Source: Methylotenera_A sp046594885
GTDB taxonomy: Bacteria; Pseudomonadota; Gammaproteobacteria; Burkholderiales; Methylophilaceae
Assembly: GCA_046594885.1 (NCBI GenBank)
Contig: JBKJRD010000090.1
Span: 1-19,441 of the forward strand
Length of the DNA: 19,441 bases
Direction of reading: 5' to 3'
Part shown: positions 1 to 7,153 of the stretch, in pieces
How positions within the stretch are numbered: the first letter of the stretch is position 1
Layout: every line of letters starts with the position of its first letter
Notes under the pieces: generated by a model
The model's input: the letters and a program-made list of their open reading frames with translations, nothing else
What the model was told of the DNA's origin: nothing
The model's database searches: none
Made by a program: the position numbers and the translations under genes

Positions 1-1173
1 TTCGAGTTAAACCACCCCAGATTTATTGTGCTGATGCTATTGCTACCTGCAGCTTTTGCCATTTCACAAAAAAACAATTTCAAATTTACATCTGTATGGA
101 CAGATAAATTTATCTTACTTTATATTTTGTTGATCGTAGGCTTAAATCTTAGAGATACAACTATTACTGACACATTAAGACAGTTGTTTTATGGCTACAC
201 TGATATATTTTTGCTCTACTATGTTGCAAGTCGCAGTATTAAAGACTTAGCACAAATGAGGACTGTACTTTATGCTTATGCCACTTCCGCCATTGTAATC
301 AGCCTTATCGCGGTATTTGAAAGTGGTAAACAATGGCTATTATACAATCCACTAGGATCTGCCCTAGGTTCTGCAAACTCAATGGGAGACTATTTAGGGC
401 GGTCAGGTGAGATTCGTGCCATTGCATCATTAAGCCATCCCATTATTTTGGGTTATTTTATAACTATTGCCGTAGGGTTTTTCCTATTTACAAGTAGTAC
501 AGTACAAAACAAATCCACAAAAAAAATGGGCTTAGCTATTTTAGCTTTAGGTTTGTTTGCACCTCTCTCTCGCGGCCCCTGGGTTGGTGCATTAATTATG
601 CTGACAATTTATCTTGCACTTGGGCCAAGCCCCATCAAAAAAATAGGTATTTTTTTCATTTCTAGCATTTTTTGTTTATCAATTTTAATCGCATTGCCGG
701 GTGGTAATAAAATAATGAATTTAATCCCGTTTGTCGGACAAACAGAAAAGCACAATATTGATTACAGAGAGCGACTTTTTGAGAACGCTTTAATAGTAAT
801 TAAAAGAAATATGTTTTTTGGCTCATCTAATTACCTGCAAACGCCTGAAATGCAAGCGATGAAACAGGGGCAAGGTATAGTTGATGTTGTCAATACTTAC
901 TTGTCTGTCGCGCTGAATGCAGGTCTAGTAGGACTTTTATTATTTGTTGGCGCTTTTATATCTGTGCTTTTAAGCATGCGTAAAAAGCTAAAAAGTATTA
1001 AAGACTATACTCAACAACAACACATTTTGGGTAGAAGTTTAATCGCTGTCGTCATATCAATCATGGTAACCATAGCTACTGTTAGCTCAATTGGCACTGT
1101 AGCAATTATATATTGGTCTTTGCTTGGGATTGGGGTGGCGTACTCAAGAATGCCTATTGAAAATGAGTACTAA
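1..1173 (+). CDS. O-antigen ligase / polysaccharide polymerase (Wzy_C family), 5' end outside window
   Basis: This multi-pass inner-membrane protein probably polymerises repeat units (Wzy) or ligates glycan chains (WaaL-like) on the periplasmic side. The frame is open to base 1, so the gene begins upstream; the first possible start seen inside the window (GTG at 28) is probably internal. About ten hydrophobic segments are visible. The family's central motif SRGPWVGA lies midway. A long loop with YRERLFENALIVI follows, then VVNTYLSVALNAGLVGLLLF, which matches the usual Wzy_C ending where an Asn or His precedes the last membrane helices. It is the only plus-strand gene and converges on epsG, stop to stop, with 4 bp between. 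Its place beside the eps genes suggests it is the exopolysaccharide polymerase, but polymerase and ligase cannot be told apart from sequence alone. Confidence 0.85.
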   Translation, partial: FELNHPRFIVLMLLLPAAFAISQKNNFKFTSVWTDKFILLYILLIVGLNLRDTTITDTLRQLFYGYTDIFLLYYVASRSIKDLAQMRTVLYAYATSAIVISLIAVFESGKQWLLYNPLGSALGSANSMGDYLGRSGEIRAIASLSHPIILGYFITIAVGFFLFTSSTVQNKSTKKMGLAILALGLFAPLSRGPWVGALIMLTIYLALGPSPIKKIGIFFISSIFCLSILIALPGGNKIMNLIPFVGQTEKHNIDYRERLFENALIVIKRNMFFGSSNYLQTPEMQAMKQGQGIVDVVNTYLSVALNAGLVGLLLFVGAFISVLLSMRKKLKSIKDYTQQQHILGRSLIAVVISIMVTIATVSSIGTVAIIYWSLLGIGVAYSRMPIENEY

Positions 1174-1177
1174 AATA

Positions 1178-2017
1178 CTAGTAGTAATAAGTTTTTGATT
1201 CGACCTCGGCTTTATTAAAAACCACTCCCAGCAAATTATTTTTAGGCAAGTGATGCAGCGTTTCTTCAATTTCTGATTGGGTAGACATGCCATTGGCTAC
1301 AACCAACAATATACAGTCCACTTGAGGCAACAATACCATTGCATCATCAGAATTTAATACGGGCGGACAATCAAAAATAACGATTCTAGAATCATACCGA
1401 TTCCTCAGCTCTGTAATCAAAGTTGTGACTTTTTTAGACGAAAGGGTTTCAGCTGACTTTGAAACAGGCTTCATTGTTGGCACAATAATCAGGCGGTCAA
1501 TCCCAGGGTTAATCATTACGTCTTTAAGTGGTGCTTTATCTTGCAAATAGTCATTCATAGATTTTTCGGTATGAATGCCTAAATATGTGGCAACCTTTGG
1601 GCGACGAAAATCAAAATCCACCAAAATAGCAGTTTTCTGTGGTTGATGTGCAATACTAATTGCCAAGTTGATTGATATCAAGGTTTTACCAGACTGTGGC
1701 GTAGGCGAAACAACTGCTATCGTCCTCCAATTGTTTTCCTCCATTTTCTGAATAATCTGCGTTCGTAACGAATCGAAACTATAACTATTTAAATCACTTT
1801 TTGAGTGCGCAACAATTCTATTTTTTTCTAGATGTGCGCTGTCTAACTTAATGACTGGTGTATTTAAATAAGTAATCATCCCCAGTTCGTTTTCTGTGTT
1901 CGGAAACTCCTTCACTATGTTTTGTGTAACAGTAACAGGCTGTGAAGTTTTACCGCTAACTTTAACCTCAGCATTTTCTACTTTTGCTCTTGCTAATGCA
2001 TCTTTAATTTTTTCCAT
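1178..2017 (-). CDS. epsG: EpsG, BY-kinase-type ATPase for chain-length control
   Basis: This 279-aa cytoplasmic P-loop ATPase belongs to the bacterial tyrosine (BY) kinase / MinD fold and partners the Wzz-like EpsF. Residues 104-112 form the Walker A loop (SPTPQSGKT), 131-140 the Walker A' motif (ILVDFDFRRP) and 212-218 the Walker B motif (VIFDCPP). The first 95 residues are a weakly conserved linker that probably docks on EpsF. The protein ends in three consecutive tyrosines, a very short version of the tyrosine cluster that BY-kinases autophosphorylate. The ATG is preceded by AGAGAC, which overlaps the epsF stop codon region (9-bp gap), so translational coupling with epsF is likely. Kinase and activator are separate polypeptides here, unlike the fused Wzc. 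I am confident of the family; phosphorylation itself is inferred. Confidence 0.93.
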   Translation of the reverse strand: MEKIKDALARAKVENAEVKVSGKTSQPVTVTQNIVKEFPNTENELGMITYLNTPVIKLDSAHLEKNRIVAHSKSDLNSYSFDSLRTQIIQKMEENNWRTIAVVSPTPQSGKTLISINLAISIAHQPQKTAILVDFDFRRPKVATYLGIHTEKSMNDYLQDKAPLKDVMINPGIDRLIIVPTMKPVSKSAETLSSKKVTTLITELRNRYDSRIVIFDCPPVLNSDDAMVLLPQVDCILLVVANGMSTQSEIEETLHHLPKNNLLGVVFNKAEVESKTYYY

Positions 2018-2026
2018 ATTCAGTCT

Positions 2027-3598
2027 CTATGCAAATCTAGCCATCAGTTTAACCATCAATAAATCTAACGGCATAATGGCAAAATGAATTATTAATAATA
2101 AAATGACAGTAATACTTAATATGGATAAAAGCAGGTATAGGTGAAAGTTTTTATTGCGTTTTATCTCTGCTTTTGTGGATATATAGGGAATGATAACCAG
2201 TGGTCTCATGTTGATTAATGCAGTAAGTGACTCCACACCTCTTACCCTTTTATCCAGCATTTCTAACAACATTACCAAAGCAAAAGCAGCAGCGATACCG
2301 CCAAATAAACCTAAAGCAATGACTTTTTTTCTGTTCGGCTTGATAGGTTTGTCTGGGAAAATGGGCGGCTCTAACATAGAAAAGCGTTCCGCTTTGTTTT
2401 CTTGCTCTAAATTCTCAGCTATTTTTGCGTTGATTTGTTTAGATTTAACTTCTTCATATTTAGATTTTGCGTTCTCGTAATCACGCATTAATGTAAAAAG
2501 ACCTCTTTCAATTTGCGGAGTTTGCATCACCTGTGCTTGCATCTGATTAACTCTTGATTCTAACGACTTTCTTTGTTGAGCTAAGGAGTTTAGTCGCGCT
2601 TTAGCCGCCTCAATTTGCGCTTCAACTTTTGCGGTAACAAGTTCAGTTGCCAGGTCTTTTTTAATTGGTTTGTTCGTTTTTATTTCTGGTGTTTTCTCTA
2701 GTGTTTCAACTTGTCTTTTTAAAGCCCGTACAGTTGGATGCGTATCTTTATACAAAATGAGTGCACGCTCAAGCTCGGCTTTTGCTTTTTCCAACTCCGA
2801 CACAGAGCCTATTACTTCCCCACTGGCATTGGTACGAACATTGGCCTTTGACGCTGCCAGCTCGACATCTAAATACCTTAATTCCTCTTGTGTCGATTTA
2901 TAATCGCGATCAACTTCTTTGATATCGGACTCAGAGCGTTGCAACAAGCTCATGTGCATTTCTATGTGTTCTGGCAGTGAGTTTGAGTGTTCTTGCTTAA
3001 AGGTGGCTACTTTATTCTCAACATTCTCCAGCTCTTTTCTGAGCGATTCAACCTCTTGCGTTAAAAATTCAGTTGTCTCTGTAGCGCGCTCTGTTCTCGC
3101 TTTTACATTTTCATCTAAAAACAAAGTGACAATTTCGTTGGCGACTTTGTGTGCAAGATCTGGTTTTTCATATTCAAATCCTACTTTAAACGCAATTGCC
3201 GCTTTGCGACCGCCTTCAATATCTGCGTTTAAAATAATCACAGAAATACTCTGGCGCATATTGTCAATTAAGGTTGATGTTGTTTCAGAATCAATATCTT
3301 TGGGATACAAATTGTATTTTTGAATAATGCGATAAAGGTTATCTCGGGTCATCACTCTTTGCTTAATCACCTCAATACGTTCATCCGCGTAACTTGTCAC
3401 CGTCGCTTTTACAACATCATCTGGAATTTGCTGAGACTCAATTAAAATAGTTCCGGTAGATTGATAAGTAGGCGGCAAAAATACAGCGGCGGCTACCGCG
3501 ACCAATAAGATGACAACAAACACACTCAGCATCTGCAACCATCTGCGTTTGAAAATTGAGAGGTAATCACCAATTGTTAATTCGTATTCTATTGCCAT
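2027..3598 (-). CDS. epsF: EpsF, Wzz-like chain-length determinant / polysaccharide co-polymerase
   Basis: This 523-aa inner-membrane polysaccharide co-polymerase sets chain length and bridges polymerase and export pore. An N-terminal Wzz domain with transmembrane helix 1 (about residues 21-41) is followed by a long periplasmic part rich in coiled coil (about 165-300 and 320-400). The proline-rich motif PPIFPDKPIKPNRKK (411-425) comes just before helix 2 (about 426-447), as in PCP-2 proteins. A further hydrophobic segment (about 486-507) and a short tail follow, which is more than the usual two helices. The ATG lies 23 bp after the epsL stop, with only weak Shine-Dalgarno sequence. The gene sits between epsL and epsG in the conserved eps order. 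Family assignment is strong; the topology of the C-terminal extension is inferred from hydrophobicity only. Confidence 0.93.
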   Translation of the reverse strand: MAIEYELTIGDYLSIFKRRWLQMLSVFVVILLVAVAAAVFLPPTYQSTGTILIESQQIPDDVVKATVTSYADERIEVIKQRVMTRDNLYRIIQKYNLYPKDIDSETTSTLIDNMRQSISVIILNADIEGGRKAAIAFKVGFEYEKPDLAHKVANEIVTLFLDENVKARTERATETTEFLTQEVESLRKELENVENKVATFKQEHSNSLPEHIEMHMSLLQRSESDIKEVDRDYKSTQEELRYLDVELAASKANVRTNASGEVIGSVSELEKAKAELERALILYKDTHPTVRALKRQVETLEKTPEIKTNKPIKKDLATELVTAKVEAQIEAAKARLNSLAQQRKSLESRVNQMQAQVMQTPQIERGLFTLMRDYENAKSKYEEVKSKQINAKIAENLEQENKAERFSMLEPPIFPDKPIKPNRKKVIALGLFGGIAAAFALVMLLEMLDKRVRGVESLTALINMRPLVIIPYISTKAEIKRNKNFHLYLLLSILSITVILLLIIHFAIMPLDLLMVKLMARFA

Positions 3599-3621
3599 AT
3601 TTAAATATTATTTCTTAAATG

Positions 3622-4815
3622 TTAAAACTCAGGGATATTATAAATGAGTGACAAACCTAGGTTAGTGTTATTTGCTGAGAAATTATTTTGTTTAATAGTT
3701 CTGTGACCTGCCACGAAACGCATTTGCCAATTAGACGTTAATTCTTCCGTATAAAATCCATTGATCTGTGTTGTTTCTGAATCAAACAAATTCTGCTGGC
3801 TTTTGCTCATGTTAAAATTCGTTCCCCAAGAGCTTTTATCAGTTAAATTGTAACTGTAAGTTAAGCCAAAAGTGTCTGTTTCTTGAAAAGATCCAAGACC
3901 ACCTGGCGATACCGACCGAGCGAGATTTGCCTGAAAATTACTTTTTAAACCAACATGACTTAAACTCGCATCTGCAATAAATCCCGAACCTGAGGTGGAT
4001 GCATTATTACCCGCAGTTGATTGATTTCCAGAGCTGCTTATACTATTAACACCGACACTTGGCGCAAAAGTCCAATTTGGGCTGAGTAATATGGTACTGC
4101 CGACAAGTATATTTTTAGACTTGCTCGATTGGCTAAATCCATTAAACTGATTAAATTGAGTAAACGGAGTCAAAATATTGGGCTGAGAGGATGAACTCTC
4201 AGGCTGAAAATCAGTGAAACTTAACCGTATAAATGGACTAACTTTTTCATTCAATTCATAACTGATTGATCCGTTATAGCTTTTGGTTGTTGAATTAACA
4301 AATGATGAATCGGTAAAAGTAGTTGTAGAATAGCCTGCCCCAAGCGCTAGGTTTAATCTCTGGGTTAATGCATAACTATAATTTGCCGCCAACGATTTAT
4401 TCACAGAGGTGCCATCTACATCGGTTAACGCATTGGTGTTAAATTGGGTAAAACGTGAGCTACTTTTAACATACCCCGCACTTAAAGAAAAGTTGCCTCT
4501 TTCAAGCTCTCTTTCCCAGCCAACTCTTAAAGAAGGATCTTCGCGATCATTACTGATATTTTTATCAGAAGACCTTTGCAAGGTCATGCTCAAGTTTGTA
4601 AACCACCGGTTTTTCTCATTAAGCACCGCTAACGAGTAAGTTGGTATTGTTGTATATCGCCAAACACCCTCTTTTTGTTGTCTTAAATTTAAATTCGTAT
4701 CGTAATCAACATTAATGGGTGCTGAAGCTTGTTGCAACAAAATTAAGGCTTCTGCAGGCATAGAAAAAAGTGCTGTGCACGCGAACAGGAGTTTAAAATT
4801 TACTTTAGAGATCAA
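3622..4815 (-). CDS. epsL: EpsL, outer-membrane beta-barrel protein of the eps operon (TTG start)
   Basis: This 397-aa protein opens with a signal peptide (basic start, hydrophobic core FKLLFACTALFSM, likely cleavage after PAEA near residue 23). The rest is Ser/Thr/Asn-rich with alternating polar and hydrophobic residues, and it ends in a hydrophobic strand finishing in Phe (YNIPEF). These are hallmarks of an outer-membrane beta-barrel. It matches the EpsL family found between epsE and epsF in Methylobacillus-type loci, where it is thought to help secretion; the biochemical role is not established. No ATG or GTG is available: upstream, in frame, there are only ATT/ATA codons before a stop. 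The start is therefore TTG at 4815, with a poor Shine-Dalgarno sequence (AAGAA). Low expression relative to epsE is a plausible consequence. Confidence 0.9.
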   Translation of the reverse strand: MISKVNFKLLFACTALFSMPAEALILLQQASAPINVDYDTNLNLRQQKEGVWRYTTIPTYSLAVLNEKNRWFTNLSMTLQRSSDKNISNDREDPSLRVGWERELERGNFSLSAGYVKSSSRFTQFNTNALTDVDGTSVNKSLAANYSYALTQRLNLALGAGYSTTTFTDSSFVNSTTKSYNGSISYELNEKVSPFIRLSFTDFQPESSSSQPNILTPFTQFNQFNGFSQSSKSKNILVGSTILLSPNWTFAPSVGVNSISSSGNQSTAGNNASTSGSGFIADASLSHVGLKSNFQANLARSVSPGGLGSFQETDTFGLTYSYNLTDKSSWGTNFNMSKSQQNLFDSETTQINGFYTEELTSNWQMRFVAGHRTIKQNNFSANNTNLGLSLIYNIPEF

Positions 4816-4826
4816 TTTTATATTCT

Positions 4827-4898
4827 TAACAATAATTGTTATGGTGTAAATGTGATTAAAGCCATTGTGGCTAAAAATTCACAACGCTGTATGGCGTT
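4827..4898 (-). promoter_or_regulatory. Two small hairpins and a 15-bp palindrome in the epsE-epsL spacer
   Basis: In the 91-bp spacer between epsE and epsL, read along the minus strand, I see three structures. The first is a hairpin with arms AACGC/GCGTT (4883-4898). The second is a hairpin with arms AGCCA/TGGCT and a 3-nt loop (4860-4872). The third is a perfect palindrome, TAACAAT-A-ATTGTTA (4827-4841), ending about 11 nt before the TTG start of epsL. Neither hairpin is followed by a long U-tract in the direction of transcription, so I do not call a terminator. They could stabilise the epsE message 3' end or limit epsL translation. Function is inferred. Confidence 0.35.
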
Positions 4899-4906
4899 AC
4901 CCAACA

Positions 4907-5467
4907 TTAAGGTACTAAAAGAGTATCTCCATTTATAAGTAGAATATTCGATTCTAAGTGCTTACCTTCAATCAAATCTTCATAATTAACTGATATTAAA
5001 GTAGGTTTATTATCAACATTACGCAATACCTTAATTTCATCTGCATCCGCAAAGCGATCAAGTCCGCCCGATTGGCTAAGTGCCTGTAAAACCGTTAAAG
5101 GCGTTCCCAGCAAGATAGGGCCTGGCTTTAACACTTTACCAATCACATAAACACGATTACCTTCAATATTGGTAATCACTACCGTTACTTGAGGGTCAGG
5201 CAAATAAGTCTTTAATTTCTCTGTAATGCGTGCTTCTGCCTCAGTGGTAGTTGCATTTCCCACTTCTACTCGACCTGCAAGTGGGAATGTAATGCTACCA
5301 TCTGGCAAAACTCTTACTTCTTTATTCAATGTTTCCTCACCCCAAACGGAAACCTCCAGAATATCGCCCTCGTTCAATTTGTACATGTCTTTAGACTCTG
5401 CACCAATAGCAATGTTGGAAAACAAAAAGCCAGCTAAGAAAACTGAAAAATAATTATTGATGTTCAT
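4907..5467 (-). CDS. epsE: EpsE, polysaccharide export outer-membrane protein (short, Wza N-terminal type)
   Basis: This 186-aa exported protein forms or contributes to the outer-membrane polysaccharide channel. A signal peptide (about residues 1-23, ending IAIGA) is followed by the Poly_export domain. That domain starts at YKLNEGDILEVSVWGEE (29-45) and contains VLPDGSITFPLAG (53-65). An SLBB domain (about 104-150) begins at NRVYVIGKVLKPGP, and the protein ends in the usual GDTLLVP. It lacks the extra D2/D3 repeats and the C-terminal amphipathic helix of Wza. There is also no lipobox cysteine, so it is not an obvious lipoprotein. It has by far the best Shine-Dalgarno of the eps genes (AGGAGGA at 5472-5478, 4 nt from ATG). 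It is the first gene after an intrinsic terminator in its own leader. Confidence 0.93.
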   Translation of the reverse strand: MNINNYFSVFLAGFLFSNIAIGAESKDMYKLNEGDILEVSVWGEETLNKEVRVLPDGSITFPLAGRVEVGNATTTEAEARITEKLKTYLPDPQVTVVITNIEGNRVYVIGKVLKPGPILLGTPLTVLQALSQSGGLDRFADADEIKVLRNVDNKPTLISVNYEDLIEGKHLESNILLINGDTLLVP

Positions 5468-5471
5468 ATGT

Positions 5472-5478
5472 TCCTCCT
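5472..5478 (-). promoter_or_regulatory. Strong Shine-Dalgarno of epsE
   Basis: AGGAGGA on the minus strand lies 4 nt before the epsE ATG. It is a near-perfect match to the anti-Shine-Dalgarno, in contrast to the weak sites before epsB, epsL and epsF. It lies about 17 nt downstream of the U-tract of the leader terminator. Confidence 0.7.
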
Positions 5479-5494
5479 ATTAAAACAATAATAT

Positions 5495-5519
5495 AAAAAA
5501 AAGGGCTTGTCGCCCTTTT
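5495..5519 (-). terminator. Intrinsic terminator in the epsE leader (possible attenuator)
   Basis: On the minus strand the stem AAAAGGGC/GCCCTTTT with a 5-nt loop (5499-5519) runs directly into eight consecutive U residues (5495-5502, partly paired). This is a textbook Rho-independent terminator for transcription coming from epsB or from a promoter in the epsB-epsE gap. The epsE ATG is at 5467, leaving too little room for a full -35/-10 promoter after it. A -10-like TATATT follows the U-tract, but no matching -35 is seen. The hairpin is therefore probably inside the epsE leader RNA. Weak function in the opposite direction is possible but no plus-strand gene enters here. Confidence 0.75.
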
Positions 5520-5622
5520 CAATATAAAAAGCAGATAATTAAAGTGATTTATATCATATTTTTGCTAAATGTATCATTTAATACAAAAATATATTGTAAA
5601 GATAAGCAGATTTCAAGCCCTG

Positions 5623-5650
5623 ATTATAATATTTTGATGTAAATACTCAA
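5623..5650 (-). promoter_or_regulatory. Candidate sigma70 promoter for epsE-epsL-epsF-epsG
   Basis: On the minus strand, TTGAGT (5645-5650) is separated by 16 bp from a perfect TATAAT (5623-5628). Transcription would be expected to start near 5614-5616, about 95 nt before the leader terminator. The -35 match is only 4 of 6, so the call rests mainly on the -10 box in an AT-rich spacer. Confidence 0.45.
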
Positions 5651-5693
5651 TAGTCCTATTGGGCGTTAAGTTAAAGCAATCAGTTCAATGCGC

Positions 5694-7139
5694 TCAATAA
5701 GCATCTTTACCTGTAAACACTGCTGCTGTGCGTATTAAAATCGACAAATCTAACCATATTGACCAATTGTTGATATATTCAATATCGGATTCGATACGCT
5801 TTGTCATTTGATCTATTTGTTTCGTTTCACCTCTATAGCCGCGCACTTGCGCCAAGCCAGTAATGCCTGGCTTAATATTGTGACGGGCATAATAATCACT
5901 GATACGATGTGAGTACACTTCGTCATGCTGCACAGCGTGGGGCCTGGGTCCTACCAAAGACATGTCACCTGTAAGTACATTGAAAACTTGAGGCAGCTCA
6001 TCCAAACTCGTTTTGCGAATAAACGCACCCACTTTTGTAATACGGGGGTCATTTTTTTCTGCTTGTTTAAGTACTTGGCCTTTTTCAAGTTGTTGATCAA
6101 TACGCATGCTACGAAATTTCCAAATGCTGAAAGTTTTACCGTTCCATCCAGTTCTATTTTGTCTGAAAAATATGGGTCCAGGACTATCAATTTTGACAGC
6201 AATCGCAACGACAACTAACACAGGGATAATGCACAATAAGATTAAAAAAGATAACACTTTGTCTTCTATCGCCTTGCCGAGTTTGCTCATGCCAGTTAAC
6301 GGTGTTTCAGATAAAGTTAACACAGGAATACCAGCAATTTCTTTAACGCTATGATTGATGAGTCTCAACGAAAATATATCGGGAATCCAGTGAATCGAGA
6401 CGTGCTTATCCAGTAATACAAAATATAGCTCTTCCAATACCCGCGAAGACTCCAATGGTGTGACGATATAAATCGTATTAATATCATGCTCATCAATTAA
6501 ATCAGATAACTCGGCGACTTTGCCCAGATGAATGGTGCGGCTGGTTGGATAATCATTTAATTCGGATTTTTGCGTTTTGCGCTGCAGGTTAACTTCTTCT
6601 TCAATTGAAACATTGCCAATGACGCGTTCGTTTAACCATGGGTTCGACGATATTTTATGCTCAAGATAGTTTGCGAGTTGGCCTTCACCGACAATAATCA
6701 CATTATCGGTGACATGAGAATGTTTATTAATGCGACGGTTGATCATTCTCACGGCAAAATGAATCAAGCTTTGTACAACAAAACCCACCAAAAACAACTC
6801 AGCAATAAAAATACGGGAATAGACATCACTTTGTTTGGTTAAAAAGCCCAGCACAAATAAACCGAGAAAACTGATTGACCACGCATTAAACAAACTGAAT
6901 AATTTTGCAACAAAGCTGGAACTGGTGCGATAGATAGCAAAACGATCGTACATCACTGATACCAGCCCTAATAATACCAGCATTAAAATCACGTAATCTT
7001 GTGTGAGAAAGCCAACATTTAACTGCACAAAAAACCAGGCAACACTTAATATCGCAAGGCCATCTAATAAAGGTTGTAATACATTGATAAGGCTGCGTCT
7101 ACGCTGCAACACAGATCGAGATTTTGATCGAATTACCAT
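5694..7139 (-). CDS. epsB: EpsB, undecaprenyl-phosphate hexose-1-phosphate transferase (WcaJ/PHPT type)
   Basis: This 481-aa membrane enzyme moves a hexose-1-phosphate, probably glucose-1-P from the UDP-glucose that GalU makes, onto undecaprenyl phosphate to start each exopolysaccharide repeat unit. Four N-terminal transmembrane helices (within about residues 20-130) precede a Rossmann-like CoA_binding_3 domain (about 145-270). A membrane segment (about 294-316) and the catalytic Bac_transf domain follow. Visible catalytic-domain motifs are KFRSM (341-345), the DEL acid pair in SLDELPQVFNVL (378-389), VGPRP (396-400) and GITGLAQVRGYRGET (425-439). The length fits the PEP-CTERM/eps-associated subfamily. 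It is 14 bp downstream of epsA and shows little Shine-Dalgarno. The sugar it transfers is inferred from the family. Confidence 0.93.
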   Translation of the reverse strand: MVIRSKSRSVLQRRRSLINVLQPLLDGLAILSVAWFFVQLNVGFLTQDYVILMLVLLGLVSVMYDRFAIYRTSSSFVAKLFSLFNAWSISFLGLFVLGFLTKQSDVYSRIFIAELFLVGFVVQSLIHFAVRMINRRINKHSHVTDNVIIVGEGQLANYLEHKISSNPWLNERVIGNVSIEEEVNLQRKTQKSELNDYPTSRTIHLGKVAELSDLIDEHDINTIYIVTPLESSRVLEELYFVLLDKHVSIHWIPDIFSLRLINHSVKEIAGIPVLTLSETPLTGMSKLGKAIEDKVLSFLILLCIIPVLVVVAIAVKIDSPGPIFFRQNRTGWNGKTFSIWKFRSMRIDQQLEKGQVLKQAEKNDPRITKVGAFIRKTSLDELPQVFNVLTGDMSLVGPRPHAVQHDEVYSHRISDYYARHNIKPGITGLAQVRGYRGETKQIDQMTKRIESDIEYINNWSIWLDLSILIRTAAVFTGKDAY

Positions 7140-7153
7140 AAATTGATGTTTAT

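Noticed and set aside
1..27. GTG at 28 as the true start of the plus-strand ligase/polymerase
   Set aside because: The frame is open to base 1 and the product is short for the family, so the gene most likely starts upstream of the window.
411..423. Apparent loss of catalytic tyrosine in the 4,6-dehydratase (protein residues 411-423 of the gene at 9585-11486)
   Set aside because: Met in place of Tyr is normal for the WbpM/FlaA1 long-chain class and is not a defect. The interval given is in protein residues.
2919..3323. 134-codon plus-strand ORF inside epsF
   Set aside because: Antisense shadow of a well-supported coiled-coil gene. Low-complexity Ser/Cys-rich product with no recognisable domain.
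5468..5500. Promoter between the leader terminator and epsE (TATATT)
   Set aside because: The -10-like hexamer has no -35 at 16-18 bp; that position falls in the terminator stem. Kept as an alternative, not called.
5925..6218. 97-codon plus-strand and 87-codon minus-strand ORFs inside epsB
   Set aside because: Both overlap the conserved catalytic domain of epsB in other frames.
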